The notes beneath the pieces are model-generated. The model searched no databases. It was not told the origin of the DNA and saw only the letters and a program-made list of their open reading frames with translations. From Spirometra erinaceieuropaei (Eukaryota > Platyhelminthes > Cestoda > Diphyllobothriidea > Diphyllobothriidae): a DNA stretch of 64,000 nucleotides. The stretch lies in contig CACRXP010000002.1 of assembly GCA_902702965.1 (NCBI GenBank), forward strand, positions 1,640,512 through 1,704,511, given 5' to 3'. A program made the translations under genes and the position numbers. Positions 53,763-63,864 of the stretch are shown piece after piece; positions within the stretch are counted from its first letter, which is position 1, and each line of letters opens with the position of its first letter.

Positions 53763-55547
53763 CTATATTTGTAGTTAAGTCTTTGAAGAAATCAAAAACA
53801 CAAGGTGTTAAAGATAAAATACGAAATTATTTATAAGAGCGGAATATTTCCAAAACCTCAAAAGTGCTTGTTGTTGCATAACCTTTAATTCTATGTGCGC
53901 AGAAATCCTGAACATGAGAGAACACTGAGTAAATATGACAGAACATTAAAATAAATTCTGAAAATAATCTTTTAATGAAGTTTAAATTTAAAGGCCTTTG
54001 AAGAATTAGTGTAGTTTTTAAACATGCGATTTCCTAGGAACCTAATTTCTTAGTGTAAATTCCAGAACCGTTTCCGAGAATCTGTGGAATTTTTAAAGCT
54101 CTTGAATTGGTTGAGAGGCGGTTAAATAAGGCAGACAGATTTCGCTTGATATCGCTGACAAAGACGTCGAGGAAACAAAAGCTTTCATAAAGGCACATGT
54201 TCCCAGGTTGGTCGGTGACCAACAAATTTTAATAAAATTAACAGGTTTAGTCGTAAACAGACAATTTTAAGGATATAACGGAACATTTTGTACCGTGAAA
54301 TATATTTGCACTTTTTGTTTGTTCTGGATTACGTCGAGTTTCATATCTGCCGTGAGGTATCGCTAAATGCTTTATGATGTTCAGTGTCTTCATTCGGTTC
54401 CCATAAAGACAGACTCTGTATTATATGCTTGTAAGAATCTTAAAATTTGATACTTCTTAAAGGCATGTACTGGGGAGTGAGTATTTAACCGTTTTCTTTC
54501 ATGTTAAAGGTCTTCTGCGTCCCACTTGAAGACTCAACCAAACAGCAAACCCCATAGTCAAGTAAAATGGATATTCGCAACAAAAATTAGCAGCAAATAT
54601 GATTTTGATCAATTCCCTTTTAAAGGAGTGCTTTAAGACTGCACTCCACTGACGGGTGTCTGTGCGGTTAGTATTTTTGTCTGGCTAAAAATCTGATGCA
54701 TCTCGCCGTTTCTTTTATGTTGCTAGAGCATACTAACATTTTTCTACAGAAGAGTCAGGAACATGTCATTTTGTTCATATTGCATCCATTCTCGCTATCT
54801 TTGCCTACTTTTAGGCCACGCCTTATGACTGTAAATGCACACAATGTAGTCATCTAAATGCTGATATTTTGCTGAAACTCCAGTGTTTTGCTCGTTCCAC
54901 TTGTCACTTACGTATGTGCAGGAACGAGCCCACACGAAAATTAGTGTTCCATATGTTCAGAAGTGGAAATGACTTTTTGTTAGTAATCATTTCGGTGATG
55001 ACCACAGCAATTTCTCCAACGGCAAAACTATGTCGGCCCATTATTGCACTTCCGGACATGACATCGGTTAAATCTGCTAATTAGACTTCTGAAAATCTGT
55101 AAAATGTCTGGTTCTTCAAAAACAAGCTGGACGTTAGCAAACTGGAGCACACGGTTAGCATCAATCAAAAAATCATTTTTAAATGCGAAAAGCTCTGCTT
55201 TGTAAAATTATCGAGAGTAAATTACACGATTCTCAAATGAAAAACACGCTTCGATGCGCACCCGATGTTAAGGACAGAGATTAGCATAGGAAATCTCTCG
55301 AATATATTGCAATTTTTACTTTTCCTTAAGTAAATGAATATTTCGTTGTGTAAAATTATGTGAACTAGACAACAGGCAACATGCACAGCGTTTGCGACTT
55401 CCGAAAATTCGCAAATCAGTTACTATCACCAGGTTTCTTGAGATAAATCACGTACACACTGCTTTTCGATCCCTTTATGAATTCAGATATATTTTATGAA
55501 AGAAATGCAAATAAAGTCTTCCTTGAGCCCATTTGATGGTAAATTAT
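53763..55547. other. A/T-rich interior of R1h, nothing recognised
   Basis: Only short frames (63, 71 codons) without domains. Confidence 0.4.
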
Positions 55548-55640
55548 GCTGCGTGGGTTCGAATCCCATCGAGGCGCCGAATTTTTCACAGTTGCGTCAA
55601 TATGAATTATTCAAAATCTGCCAAAATACCTATGAATTAC
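55548..55640 (+). repeat. tRNA-Thr-like SINE (SINE-2), 3' part only
   Basis: GCGTGGGTTCGAATCCCAT and the tail TTTTTCACAGTTGCGTCAAT...CTGCCAAAATACCTA repeat almost exactly at 55854-55940. The 5' part of the tRNA-like head is missing. Confidence 0.6.
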
Positions 55641-55796
55641 GTGAGCCTATTAGTCATCTGGTGGATTCTAGGTGAATTACTTAGGAAATCCTGCTTGGGC
55701 AGTCAACGTACTGTATCAAATTTGGTGGATTCCGGACGTTGCAGTAGTTTGGGCGGGTAAACTCGACCCAAATGTGATTAAACTCGAGTCGTCCGG

Positions 55797-55940
55797 CGGG
55801 GCCTCGTAGCTCAAGTGATTAGAGCGTTGGCTGTACTAAAGCCTTCTCCTTACTGCGTGGGTTCGAATCCCACCGAGGCGCCGAGTTTTTCACAGTTGCG
55901 TCAATATGAATTATTCAAAATCTGCCAAAATACCTAAGAA
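55797..55940 (+). mobile_element. tRNA-derived SINE (SINE-2), complete head
   Basis: The head folds as a tRNA: acceptor GGCCTCG against CGAGGCG with one mismatch at the end, D stem GCTC/GAGC, anticodon arm GGCT-GTACTAA-AGCC, T arm GTGGG-TTCGAAT-CCCAC with a consensus B box. The body resembles tRNA-Thr, but the anticodon loop is altered (reads ACT). The shared tail makes it a SINE rather than a tRNA gene. Confidence 0.65.
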
Positions 55941-56596
55941 ATTATGTTTTGTTTAATTTTCTGCCCCAAAATACGGCCTTTCTTATTCAAAAAGTTTTTT
56001 ACTTCCAGTGTAATTTTAAGTCAAGAGTGCCGTTGCGTTTGTGTTTAGCGGTTTCAGTCTGCAAGTTGTCTACTTTCTAAGTAAGGAAAACTACGTATTC
56101 CTCTACGCCTTTTGCATGATATTATGTAAAGCTCGTAAAAATTAATAATAGATTTGGATTACGTTGTATACTTTATGAGGAGCCCAAACAAGCGAGCAAG
56201 TAACATGCTGTAGGAATGGACATCCCCTAAATTTAAGAACCTCATAAGTGGAAAACTTTCAAAGTCAAAGGGCGCTATTTATGCAAGTATAAAAGCCGAA
56301 AAACATATTTGCTTTAAAGTGCGTGCAGGAAATATTTTTCGCTATATTTTATAAAATATACCCGGATTAAAAAGGCCATCAAAAATCGATGTAAAAAATT
56401 TGGGTCACTTTATTCCGAGCGCGATTTTTTTGGGAGATTGGAAAGAAGTGCGGTCAAAAGTCAAAATCCTGGCAAGTCCAGTATGCGATGAGATTATGTT
56501 GCATTATAATTGATAGCTCAGCCTCACTTACGTTATACTTCCTAGTAGAAAAGGCATTTCGAATTTTCGGCCAACATTTCACGAGATCGGTCACTG

Positions 56597-57689
56597 ATTG
56601 TGTGTATATGCATATGCATAACACGTGATGGGAACCACTGAATATACTTATCCCCGTAAGTACTTACTGGTAACTCCTAATATAGCCAATTAATAATGCT
56701 CTTGAATCGTTTAAAGGAAAAAAATAAATACTGTGTTGTTTGGAAAGTGAACTTTCAGAGAAAGGCAGGGATGGGGAAATAGAAAAGGAAGTGTTATATG
56801 AGTGAACTTAATTTTCATAGGCGCACGATGTATAAAAATTACGCGATAATACAGCAGGGTTTAAAAACTCCCTTTGTATAATCGTCTGTTTAAATGCCCT
56901 CTAATAACTAGCGTAATTTGCAGTATAGCTAACGGCCAACTGTTTAAGGGTTCGCCATGTCTCTTATGTCCGATCACGTGAAGGTGATTATGAAAAATTA
57001 TTTCATAGTTATATGACAAGGCAAACTGTTCAATCAACGATCGACCTAGAGAGATAAAACGTGATAGGTAACCTGAAACAGGGGTCTAGAATGCGGGTGC
57101 ATATGGCGGGGGGGGGAGGGGGACAGAAGTCATCCAAGTATGGGAGTTAGGACTACAGTGAGAACTTGTCCGGCGTGATTTAGAGTGCATTCAGTCATGC
57201 CGGGGAGGGAGGGGGGGGGGGGGGGGGGGGGGCGAAATGAGAGGGCGAACATGGGAAAAGGGTTTCGTCCATAATCGATCCTTACCATGGTAGTGCCAGG
57301 TTTATCACGTGGTCCAACTGCTTACAGATGTTGAAAGGAAACATCTGCTGAGCAGATGTTTTCTTTTAGCAACTTCTTATTTCACCAGTACATTTATATG
57401 GTGACGGGGCTAGTCAAACATTCATCTAATAGCACAAGCGGGAGGTGGGGAATGTTTGAGGTCAAATAAGGGCAGTTAATACTAATCTAGTCGGGTAACA
57501 CTGTCTAATACTGATGGGGCAAGGAACTGGAGAGAGATATGCCATAGAAATTTGGCGAAAGCGCGAAAAACGCCTGAGGTTAGCAGGTTCACCGGCTTTT
57601 GTCATGGTAAATGTGAGGTTTGCACAAGGTCTTTCTAGACACACAAGACCGCCTTTCGTGACCTGATTGCGGACGCCTCTGTTGTTTGA
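56597..57689. other. Non-coding; poly-G tracts
   Basis: G9 at 57108-57116 and G22 at 57211-57232. Otherwise nothing recognised. Confidence 0.5.
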
Positions 57690-58117
57690 TTTTGGCAGAT
57701 CTCTGGAGCCCTGTAAATTCCTCAGAATGTTTACATGATGCTCCGAATCAATGACCTCTGAAAGAATGATCCTGTCTGAGCTCATAGCTCTGTTTTTTCT
57801 CAATCACGCTAGGAGGATTTGCGCATGCATTTGGATGGGTTCCTACACCTGCGATTAATAAAGCCTGCTCTACTGGGGCAGGTAAAGGAATAAATGTGCA
57901 TAGAGGTGCTCCGGACTGGTAACGTATCCTTCCCTCCTCCGCACAGAAGGGACTAGTTGAGAATAATATCCGGAAGCTTGCCACTGGGAAGGTCAGTGAA
58001 TCGGCTTGGACGAGGCGTCTTCTCAGTTGAAACAAAGGATCGCTTTGACTTTTAGGAATCCAATCCTCTCCTTTGTTGTCAACACGTTTGGTTTTACTGG
58101 AGTATGTCGGAGGCAAA
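57690..58117 (-). pseudogene. PLE-B3: GIY-YIG nuclease fragment, decayed
   Basis: On the minus strand HIYSFTCPSRAGFINRRCRN matches the nuclease start of PLE-B1 (CIYSFTCSCGTDYIGRRSRC), with the zinc cysteines and YIG mutated. The flanking regions match in shifted frames (SDRIILSEVIDSEHHVN corresponds to SSVMLAHVVDSGHRVD). Several frameshifts. Confidence 0.7.
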
Positions 58118-58544
58118 CGACTGCTCGCTAAATGGGCTTCCGACTTCTACGGGAATATTCGCTACTTTAAGCCAGTCCGAAAGTGGCTTAGTTAGTTTTA
58201 ATGAGTTGATAAACCTCAGGAATAAGGGTTTTCAAAGGTTCCATTTTACGAGGCTGGCCGGTGACTAAATGGGCTTAAAAGTAGCATACAAAATTGTAAG
58301 CACATGATTTTCTGTTTATCAGTGGGACCTGTTTTTCACTCATAAATTTTAGTGTCTAGGTGGAGGTATTTGGACCATTTTCCGCGATAATGATCATTAT
58401 TCGTGAGATTACACGTATGCAGTTCATTGATGCAGGGCGTGCGACATGTCCTTCTTGTTGTGCCCTTAAGTGCACTGTAGAACCCTCACTAACAGCCGTA
58501 TAAGGATGAGAAGCATGATAGAATAGGGGCCAACAAAACGGGAG
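58118..58544. other. Non-coding, nothing recognised
   Basis: No domain or repeat partner seen. Confidence 0.4.
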
Positions 58545-58700
58545 ACTAAAATGTGTCTTGTGTCATGGCATACCAGCCTTCGCCTTCCGGTCAGGCCCGA
58601 ACACCAGTTTTGAATAACATGAGGTCCGGATTCAAACGCGTTTATTCTCGAGCGTTATGTTCGGCGTTTTGCCATTAGGCCACAGGCCAGTGGTTCTGTC
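58545..58700 (-). mobile_element. tRNA-derived SINE-like unit
   Basis: The minus strand carries GGCCTAATGGCAAAACGCCG (A box, D arm) and GTTTGAATCCGGACC (B box) at tRNA spacing (58621-58690), followed by an unrelated tail with GGTATGCCATGACAC. Not foldable as a complete tRNA. Confidence 0.45.
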
Positions 58701-59364
58701 GGCTGCGGTCGGTAATACTGACTGGCGTGGGTTTTTGAAAGTTAGGGTTGCTTGTAACTGGCTAACGACTGTTACTCAGCCAGAATAGACCATCCCGGAC
58801 TGTTCTGTTTTTGTCGACACTGTTTAAATGTTATTACTCATCGCTTTGCGATTGCGAACTGACTCTATACTTTAGGACAAAAGGTAACAGTCAGATGTCG
58901 CATTGCATTGGAGGATAACCCACTCACTATACGTCTGGTGGCGTTCAAATTTAATCGTTTTAATACGGGAGGATGAAAGGAAGTTGACCGTCAGCTGCCA
59001 TTTCCTGACACGTCTGCCTGCATAAAAAAACAACAGGAAATCGAAGTAACCGTTTACAGGAAGTCGACCAGCATCTTCCCCTTTCTAGGCTTAACTAGTT
59101 ACTACTAAAAGCAACTGTGTAAGGACACTGCATCGCCACGCCTAAACGCTGAAGTGCAGGCAGAACAACAAGAGGCGGTTTACAGGCCCCACATACATCG
59201 GCGGTTTTGTTCAGACGTGTTGGCGGCCAATCCACGAACCAAATTAGGAAATGCTGTTTGGGCTGAAATGCAAGCGCGCGATGGCAGAAATTGCCACTGC
59301 GTTCAATTAAATTGCCAGTGCAATGAACGGGTTAGGACCTAAAGTGACAAACAGACCGGAAGTG
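58701..59364. other. Non-coding, nothing recognised
   Basis: The 62-codon frame at 59154-59342 has no domain but lies next to the exon-like frame below. Confidence 0.4.
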
Positions 59365-59610
59365 ACAATTCGCATCAACTTCTCCCACTCAGGGCACAGT
59401 ATTAATCGACAAAAACGCTGACATAATCGATTTGGTTGAATGCGACGGAGAAAAAGTCAGCCTAATTGACGAAACTGGTAAACGAGCGCGAACGAGGAGT
59501 CAGTTACGTGAATTTGCGGCTAGGCGAAGTGAGAAGTCCTATCTAGTGGCTGCTTACGTATCAGACCAGGGGCAAAAGCGTACTTCTGATCGATCGCCTG
59601 TTTTGGACTA
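59365..59610 (+). other. Exon-like open frame without ATG (81 codons)
   Basis: Between a TGA and a TAG the plus strand reads a charged peptide containing TVLIDKNADIIDLVECDGEK, then SLIDETGKRARTRSQLREFA. Composition (Asp/Glu/Lys/Arg rich, few rare residues) looks like real protein, but there is no ATG and I recognise no family. It could be a host exon or a fragment of an element ORF. Confidence 0.25.
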
Positions 59611-59865
59611 GTTGGCTGACCATATTTCACGCCAGTTGCAAAACGCCTGGTATTTAAACAATGTCACTGTGTAGTCAAGATCTGCTGAAAGAAATGATTA
59701 GCGCGGCAAAAGACTTACGCTTCTATTTATCGTTGGAAATGAATTCAGGTAAGAGTCTGTAGCTTCGGAGAAATGAAGTGTTAGACGCAGAAGCCTCCTT
59801 CGATTCTTCTTTTTTGAAATTCCCTGAGAATCCCACGTTTTAATTATTTGATTACATTTATGTAT

Positions 59866-60034
59866 AGCAGCGAGGAGGGACAACAGAGAATGTGAGTAGA
59901 TTGATACAGTACTGTTGCGGGCTTATTTGGCCCTCATTCAGCCAATCATAAATCTAACCAGCAGCTGAGGACAGATGAGCGCAAAATACAGTACTGCATC
60001 GATCTACCCGCATTCTCTGTCCCCTCCTCGCTGC
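59866..60034. repeat. Inverted repeat (arms ~48 bp, loop ~72 bp)
   Basis: AGCAGCGAGGAGGGACA...ACAGTACTG (59866-59914) is inverted at 59987-60034 (CAGTACTG...CCCTCCTCGCTGCT). It lies just upstream of PLE-A3. Confidence 0.65.
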
Positions 60035-60164
60035 TTTTATGACTTGGCCAACTTTGGCCTGGGTGTCGGTAGCCTGTTCGGGACCTTCGCAACCCATGCG
60101 GAGATTATTTGCTTCGGGATGCCAATAGATCGGTGTGCACCCATTCCTGATCAAATATGTATAT

Positions 60165-61487
60165 ATATCACTTTTTGCTCAATTTTTTGCCCCAAGACCT
60201 ACTTCACCTTTGAAGGAACGGTCTATGAACAAATCAAAGGAACTCCAATGGGTTCGCCGCTGTCTGGTTTCATTGCTGATGCGTTCCTTCAAAAGGTTAG
60301 AGACGCTGGTGTTCGCAACCCACAGACCAATATTTTGGGCTTGGTATGTGGACGATACCTTCGCCATCCTAAAGGGGGAGATGGTCTCCGGATTTCACAC
60401 GATCCTAAACTCTGTTTTTCCGAACATCCAGTTGACAAGGGAGACAGAAGTCAACAACCAACTAGCCTTCCTAGACGTCCTGGTCCACCGCAAAACCAAC
60501 GGGAGCCGAAGAACGACGGTATACCGAAAGGCCACCAACACACGTCAGGTCCTCAGTCACTACAGTAACCACCCGTTGTGCCATAAACGTAGCTGTGTGC
60601 GGACTCTATACAAGAGGGCGGAAACTCATTGCAGCGAGGCAGCCAACAAAGTAGCCGAACTCCATTATCTTCGGCGGATGTTCATCTCCAACGGTTACCC
60701 TCGCAGTTTCATCGAACATAGCAGGCAACCAAGGAAGGCTTTAAGGCCAACGAGAGAACAACCAAAAGTGTGGCAGGCGCTACCGTATATCGAGAATATA
60801 TCCGAAGCAGTCGCTCGTCTCTTACAACCACTGGGAATCGTCGTCGCGCACAGACCTGAAGCGACAATAAGAAGTCTCGTCATGAGACCCAAGGCCCCTC
60901 TGTCACGAGGCGAAACAGCGAATGTCGTCTACTGTGTCCAGTGCAGTTCCTGTGAGACGAACTACGTTGGAAAGACCGGAAAACGGCTACAAACCCGTAT
61001 GAGTGAGCACGCAAGGGTAGTGAGAAGGATGGACCAACTCTCCCTGGTGGCGGAACATTGTGCTGGACACTTTTTCGTCTTCCAGAACGCCGAAATCCTA
61101 GGCCGAGGTACCGACCAGACAACCAGGGAAACGCTCGAAGCCTGGCACACCGTACCAACTTCCATCAACCGCTGTACGATTCTCCCGGCGGCTTACAAGG
61201 CCCTACGAGTGCGGTTCAATCAACGGAATCAAAGGCAGGAAGTTAGGACCACAAGCGCAAGTGAACACAGTTCACGCCCAAACGCCGATGACGGGGATCA
61301 GCAGGCCGATAAAGGAGACGCAGGCAACGGGCCAGCAACCACCGGGGTGCACACGGGCAGATGCAAACGAGGGACAATTACGAGAAACGCAGGTCAGGTG
61401 CAACAAATGCGGGAAAGGCAGACGAGGTCAATGACCGTTGCCATCCCGACACAGCCCACCCGACGAGGAGACGGAGGAAGGGACTAA
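60165..61487 (+). pseudogene. PLE-A3: RT C-terminal half + GIY-YIG endonuclease, one frameshift
   Basis: Starts near TYFTFEGTVYEQIKGTPMGS, shifts frame in an A4 run near 60291, then stays open to 61487: FWAWYVDDTFAIL (YVDD at 60345-60356), NNQLAFLDVLVHRK, CHKRSCVRTLYKRAE, AHRPEATIRSLVMRPK, then a GIY-YIG domain NVVYCVQCSSCETNYVGKTG, QTRMSEH and AEHCAGHFF (two residues shorter than the AEHCADCGHTF of PLE-A2), ending with a Gln/Arg-rich tail. Apart from the single frameshift and the missing 5' half it is well kept. The 3' tail after 61490 is short and runs into PLE-C3. Confidence 0.88.
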
Positions 61488-61649
61488 CCAGCACGACAGC
61501 AATTAACTTCTCCCCCCGCAGCAGATCCTGCACGAATAGCAGTTGGAACGACAACACTCCCGCATTTATCAGTGCTTATATTGAGGCTTTCGATCCGGCG
61601 GAGGAATTCAAGAAAGCTGTTAATATTGTTAATGCATTAGCATGGGACA

Positions 61650-61718
61650 AGTGGTCTGGATTTTTTACGGCCAGCTGGTGTTCATGTATTCGTGTTGAGG
61701 CCGATTTCCCAGTTTGAC
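61650..61718 (-). pseudogene. Inverted scrap of PLE-C nuclease at head of PLE-C3
   Basis: The minus strand reads QTGKSASTRIHEHQLAVK, identical in order to PLE-C1. It abuts plus-strand HQLAIKGRDR at about 61719, a head-to-head junction. Confidence 0.7.
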
Positions 61719-62130
61719 ATCAACTGGCCATAAAAGGGCGAGACCGCTCGTCCTCATTTGCCATGCATGCGCTGGGAACTGGATACAAATTTGCCTGGTA
61801 CAAGACTCGCATTGTATGTGTCTGCTAATTTAAAATAGGCCGCAAATTTTTAGAGGTCATTCATTCTAATAACTCCATGGATCAATCGACAAGTAAAATT
61901 GGGTGCTGCACACAACCTCAAGGAAAAGTGGAAAAGGCGCTGGCCAATCAGAGCATTACACCAGGATGAGTGAGAGGACAAAATCGATTTTTAGGTGTCT
62001 TTAAATATTAACTGTTTTGCACACTTAGTTCACGCCTGAGGACGACCTGGGAAAACAAAGTCGGAAATTTACAATTAAATTTGTCTATCTTTCCCACAGA
62101 ACTTATCTCTTCCGAATTATGCTTCTTAGG
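61719..62130 (+). pseudogene. PLE-C3: nuclease end and 3' region
   Basis: Reads HQLAIKGRDRSSSFAMHALG, YKFAWYKTRIV, a stop, then GRKFLEVIHSNNS, matching PLE-C1 and C2, with frameshifts after. The 3' tail (61930-62120) aligns with 23330-23490 and contains a hammerhead-like arrangement at 62036-62081. Confidence 0.75.
62036..62081 (+). ncRNA. Hammerhead-like motif in PLE-C3 tail (stem I not found)
   Basis: CTGAGGA (62036-62042) fits CTGANGA. Stem II CGAC (62043-62046) pairs with GTCG (62060-62063). GAA (62064-62066) follows. Stem III ATTTA (62067-62071) pairs with TAAAT (62076-62080) around a CAAT loop, then T62081. No convincing stem I. C2 has the same layout with two mismatches in stem II, and C1 has CGAC/GTCG but lacks three core bases. 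Confidence 0.35.
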
Positions 62131-62174
62131 ATGTCGTTTTCAAATTTATGTACATATATATACACATGTTTATG

Positions 62175-62300
62175 AGATAGCACCGACAAAGACAAGGGGG
62201 ACTGGAAGACTGTGCGACCGCTTGCGAGGGTTCTAGTTTGAGCCCCAGACACAACGGAACAAGCACGTTCCGTAACCCTATCGATGAGCGCCCAGCCTAC
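62175..62300. repeat. SINE-1 and SINE-associated scraps
   Basis: ACCGACAAAGACAAGG (SINE-1 tail end, minus) is followed by a tRNA-like TTCTAGTTTGAGCCCCAG and by ACAACGGAACAAGCACGTTCC, shared with 50476-50590. A (TA)n tract follows at about 62302-62316. Confidence 0.45.
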
Positions 62301-62809
62301 ATATATATATATATATCTGACATGGGACTGAACTTATGAAGTGCTGGATAAAATTTTAAATGCGTCTGCATGAAATACTCACGTCTAACTGCCGCTGGAA
62401 CACAGATAAAAATGGAGGATAATTCCATGGTTAAGCCTACATGATGATGTGATGGCCATTAGCTGTGCAAATTCCCAGCCAACGGCGTACGAATACACTT
62501 ATAAGGAGGCAAGTAATCAAATTAAGTGGGTTTGCACAGGAGCGTTCTCAAATATTTCACCTGGGAGTTTATATCTATTGTCTATGCAGGCGTCGAACTC
62601 TCCGGTTTTTATAAAGTAATGCATATTTCCTAGACAGAGTGTGTAAACAATTTGTCAGTTTTGCCGGCTTTTGTGGAAAACTCTTTTCCCTAACACTGCA
62701 TGTTCGCAATAGATGGCTTCTTTCATTTTTGGCTGACCTGCGTTTATAAAGATATCTGAAACACTTTGAAAATCATTGGTTCATTTAAATGTCTGGATGT
62801 TTAGTATAA
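62301..62809. other. Non-coding, possible R1 end remnant
   Basis: 62340-62400 (ACTTATGAAGTGCTGGATAAAATTTTAAATGCG) weakly resembles the R1 left end, too diverged to call. Confidence 0.3.
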
Positions 62810-63490
62810 TTCAGTATATATGAGGGATAGAGGCAGAGCCTTGGAAAGCCCTATTTACAGATAGGCGGTTGAAAAAAACACGCAGATGTTTACATAGCAG
62901 TTATGCCAGTCATTGATATCGTGTAAGTGTTTGACTATGAAGCATAAATTTATCTAGGCTTCTTTTGAAGGTCTTAACGTTTTCCGCCAAGACAACAGAG
63001 TTCGGCAATTTGTACCGTCCTTCAGCCAGCCGGTGAGGAAAGAATTTGATCCGCAATTCGAGTTCGGCATATTTTAGCCTCAATTTGTATTGATGCCCTC
63101 GAAGATTTGTCGTCCGCGCCAGTTCGAAGAAATCGTCAAACTGAAGAGCACAGTCTAGCTCTCTGACGATCCTGAAGGCCATGATCATATCCCCTCTGTA
63201 TTGTCTATAAGAGAGAGGAAATATTTTTAGCTTTTCCAGGCGTCTCTCATAAGGCAAGCAACTTAATCCGTCAACTAGCTTGGTCGCTCTTCGTTCTACG
63301 TTCTCCTGCAGGGTGTAATCTTGTTTCGTCCAGGGACACTATGCCTGAACACAGTATTCCAACATTGGTCGAATGAGTGCTCCAAATACTCGGCCGAAAA
63401 GTTCTTCATCAAAATTGATGAGGGATCCTCTAATCGCACCTAGGATACACATAGCTTTCTTTGATACCTTGGCGCAGTAACGTTCTTGAA
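62810..63490 (-). pseudogene. CR1-like LINE, C-terminal region (second copy)
   Basis: The minus strand reads FGALIRPMLEYCVQA, a TAG stop, then CPWTKQDYTLQENVERRATK, LPYERRLEKLKIFPLSYRQY, GDMIMAFRIVRE and the C-terminus to about 62910. It aligns with the element at 38389-39128. RT and endonuclease are missing. The tail after 62910 carries AATAGGGCTTTCCAAGGC, similar to the 3' UTR at 38410. Confidence 0.78.
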
Positions 63491-63559
63491 AAGTGAATAA
63501 CCAGATTCATATTAATGTCAGTAGTACATAGACACCAGAAGACGTCTTCCCGAGAAGGT

Positions 63560-63760
63560 GGATATAGCTATGCAGAGGAGGACTACCGACAAAAACAAGG
63601 AGGACTTGGTGGTCATTTCCGGCTTATTTTTCATAGCCAGCCAGGTCCACACCACCCCGGACTTGAGGACACCTGAGGCCTAAGCCCGCGCTATTTTGTT
63701 TATTAGTTCGACACTCTACCCACTGATCCACGGTCTCAGTCGGTTGCAATTGGGCGTACT
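63560..63760 (-). mobile_element. tRNA-derived SINE (SINE-1), minus orientation
   Basis: Minus strand: a tRNA-like head with GGATCAGTGGGTAGAGTGTC, then the SINE-1 tail GGCTGGCTATGAAAAATAAG...CCTTGTTTTTGTCGGTAG. Confidence 0.55.
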
Positions 63761-63864
63761 AAATATGGTAAATGAATGGTCACTGTTCGCGTTACGGGAC
63801 ATGCTCGTCCCGTGGTGGTTTTGGAGCTCGGTCTAAAGCGCCGTAGGCAGTCGCACCGCAACAA

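Larger units (their letters stand above)
53480..56596. mobile_element. R1h: foldback element ends enclosing about 2.3 kb of other DNA
   Basis: Left end CAGTGACCGAGTCC (53480) and right end GAGATCGGTCACTG (56596) are inverted, and the pairing extends outward (CAATCAGTG / CACTGATTG). R1 similarity covers 53480-53700 and 55985-56596. The 2.3 kb between them is not R1 and holds tRNA-like units but no transposase. It is either an insertion into R1 or cargo. Flanks on both sides read ATATGCATATG. Confidence 0.55.

Noticed and set aside
55797..55883. Functional tRNA-Thr
   Set aside because: Anticodon loop altered, and the 3' tail is shared with a second truncated copy, so it is a SINE head.
53480..56596. 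R1h as an autonomous transposon encoding its own transposase
   Set aside because: No frame longer than about 75 codons inside and no DDE/D-type motif seen.
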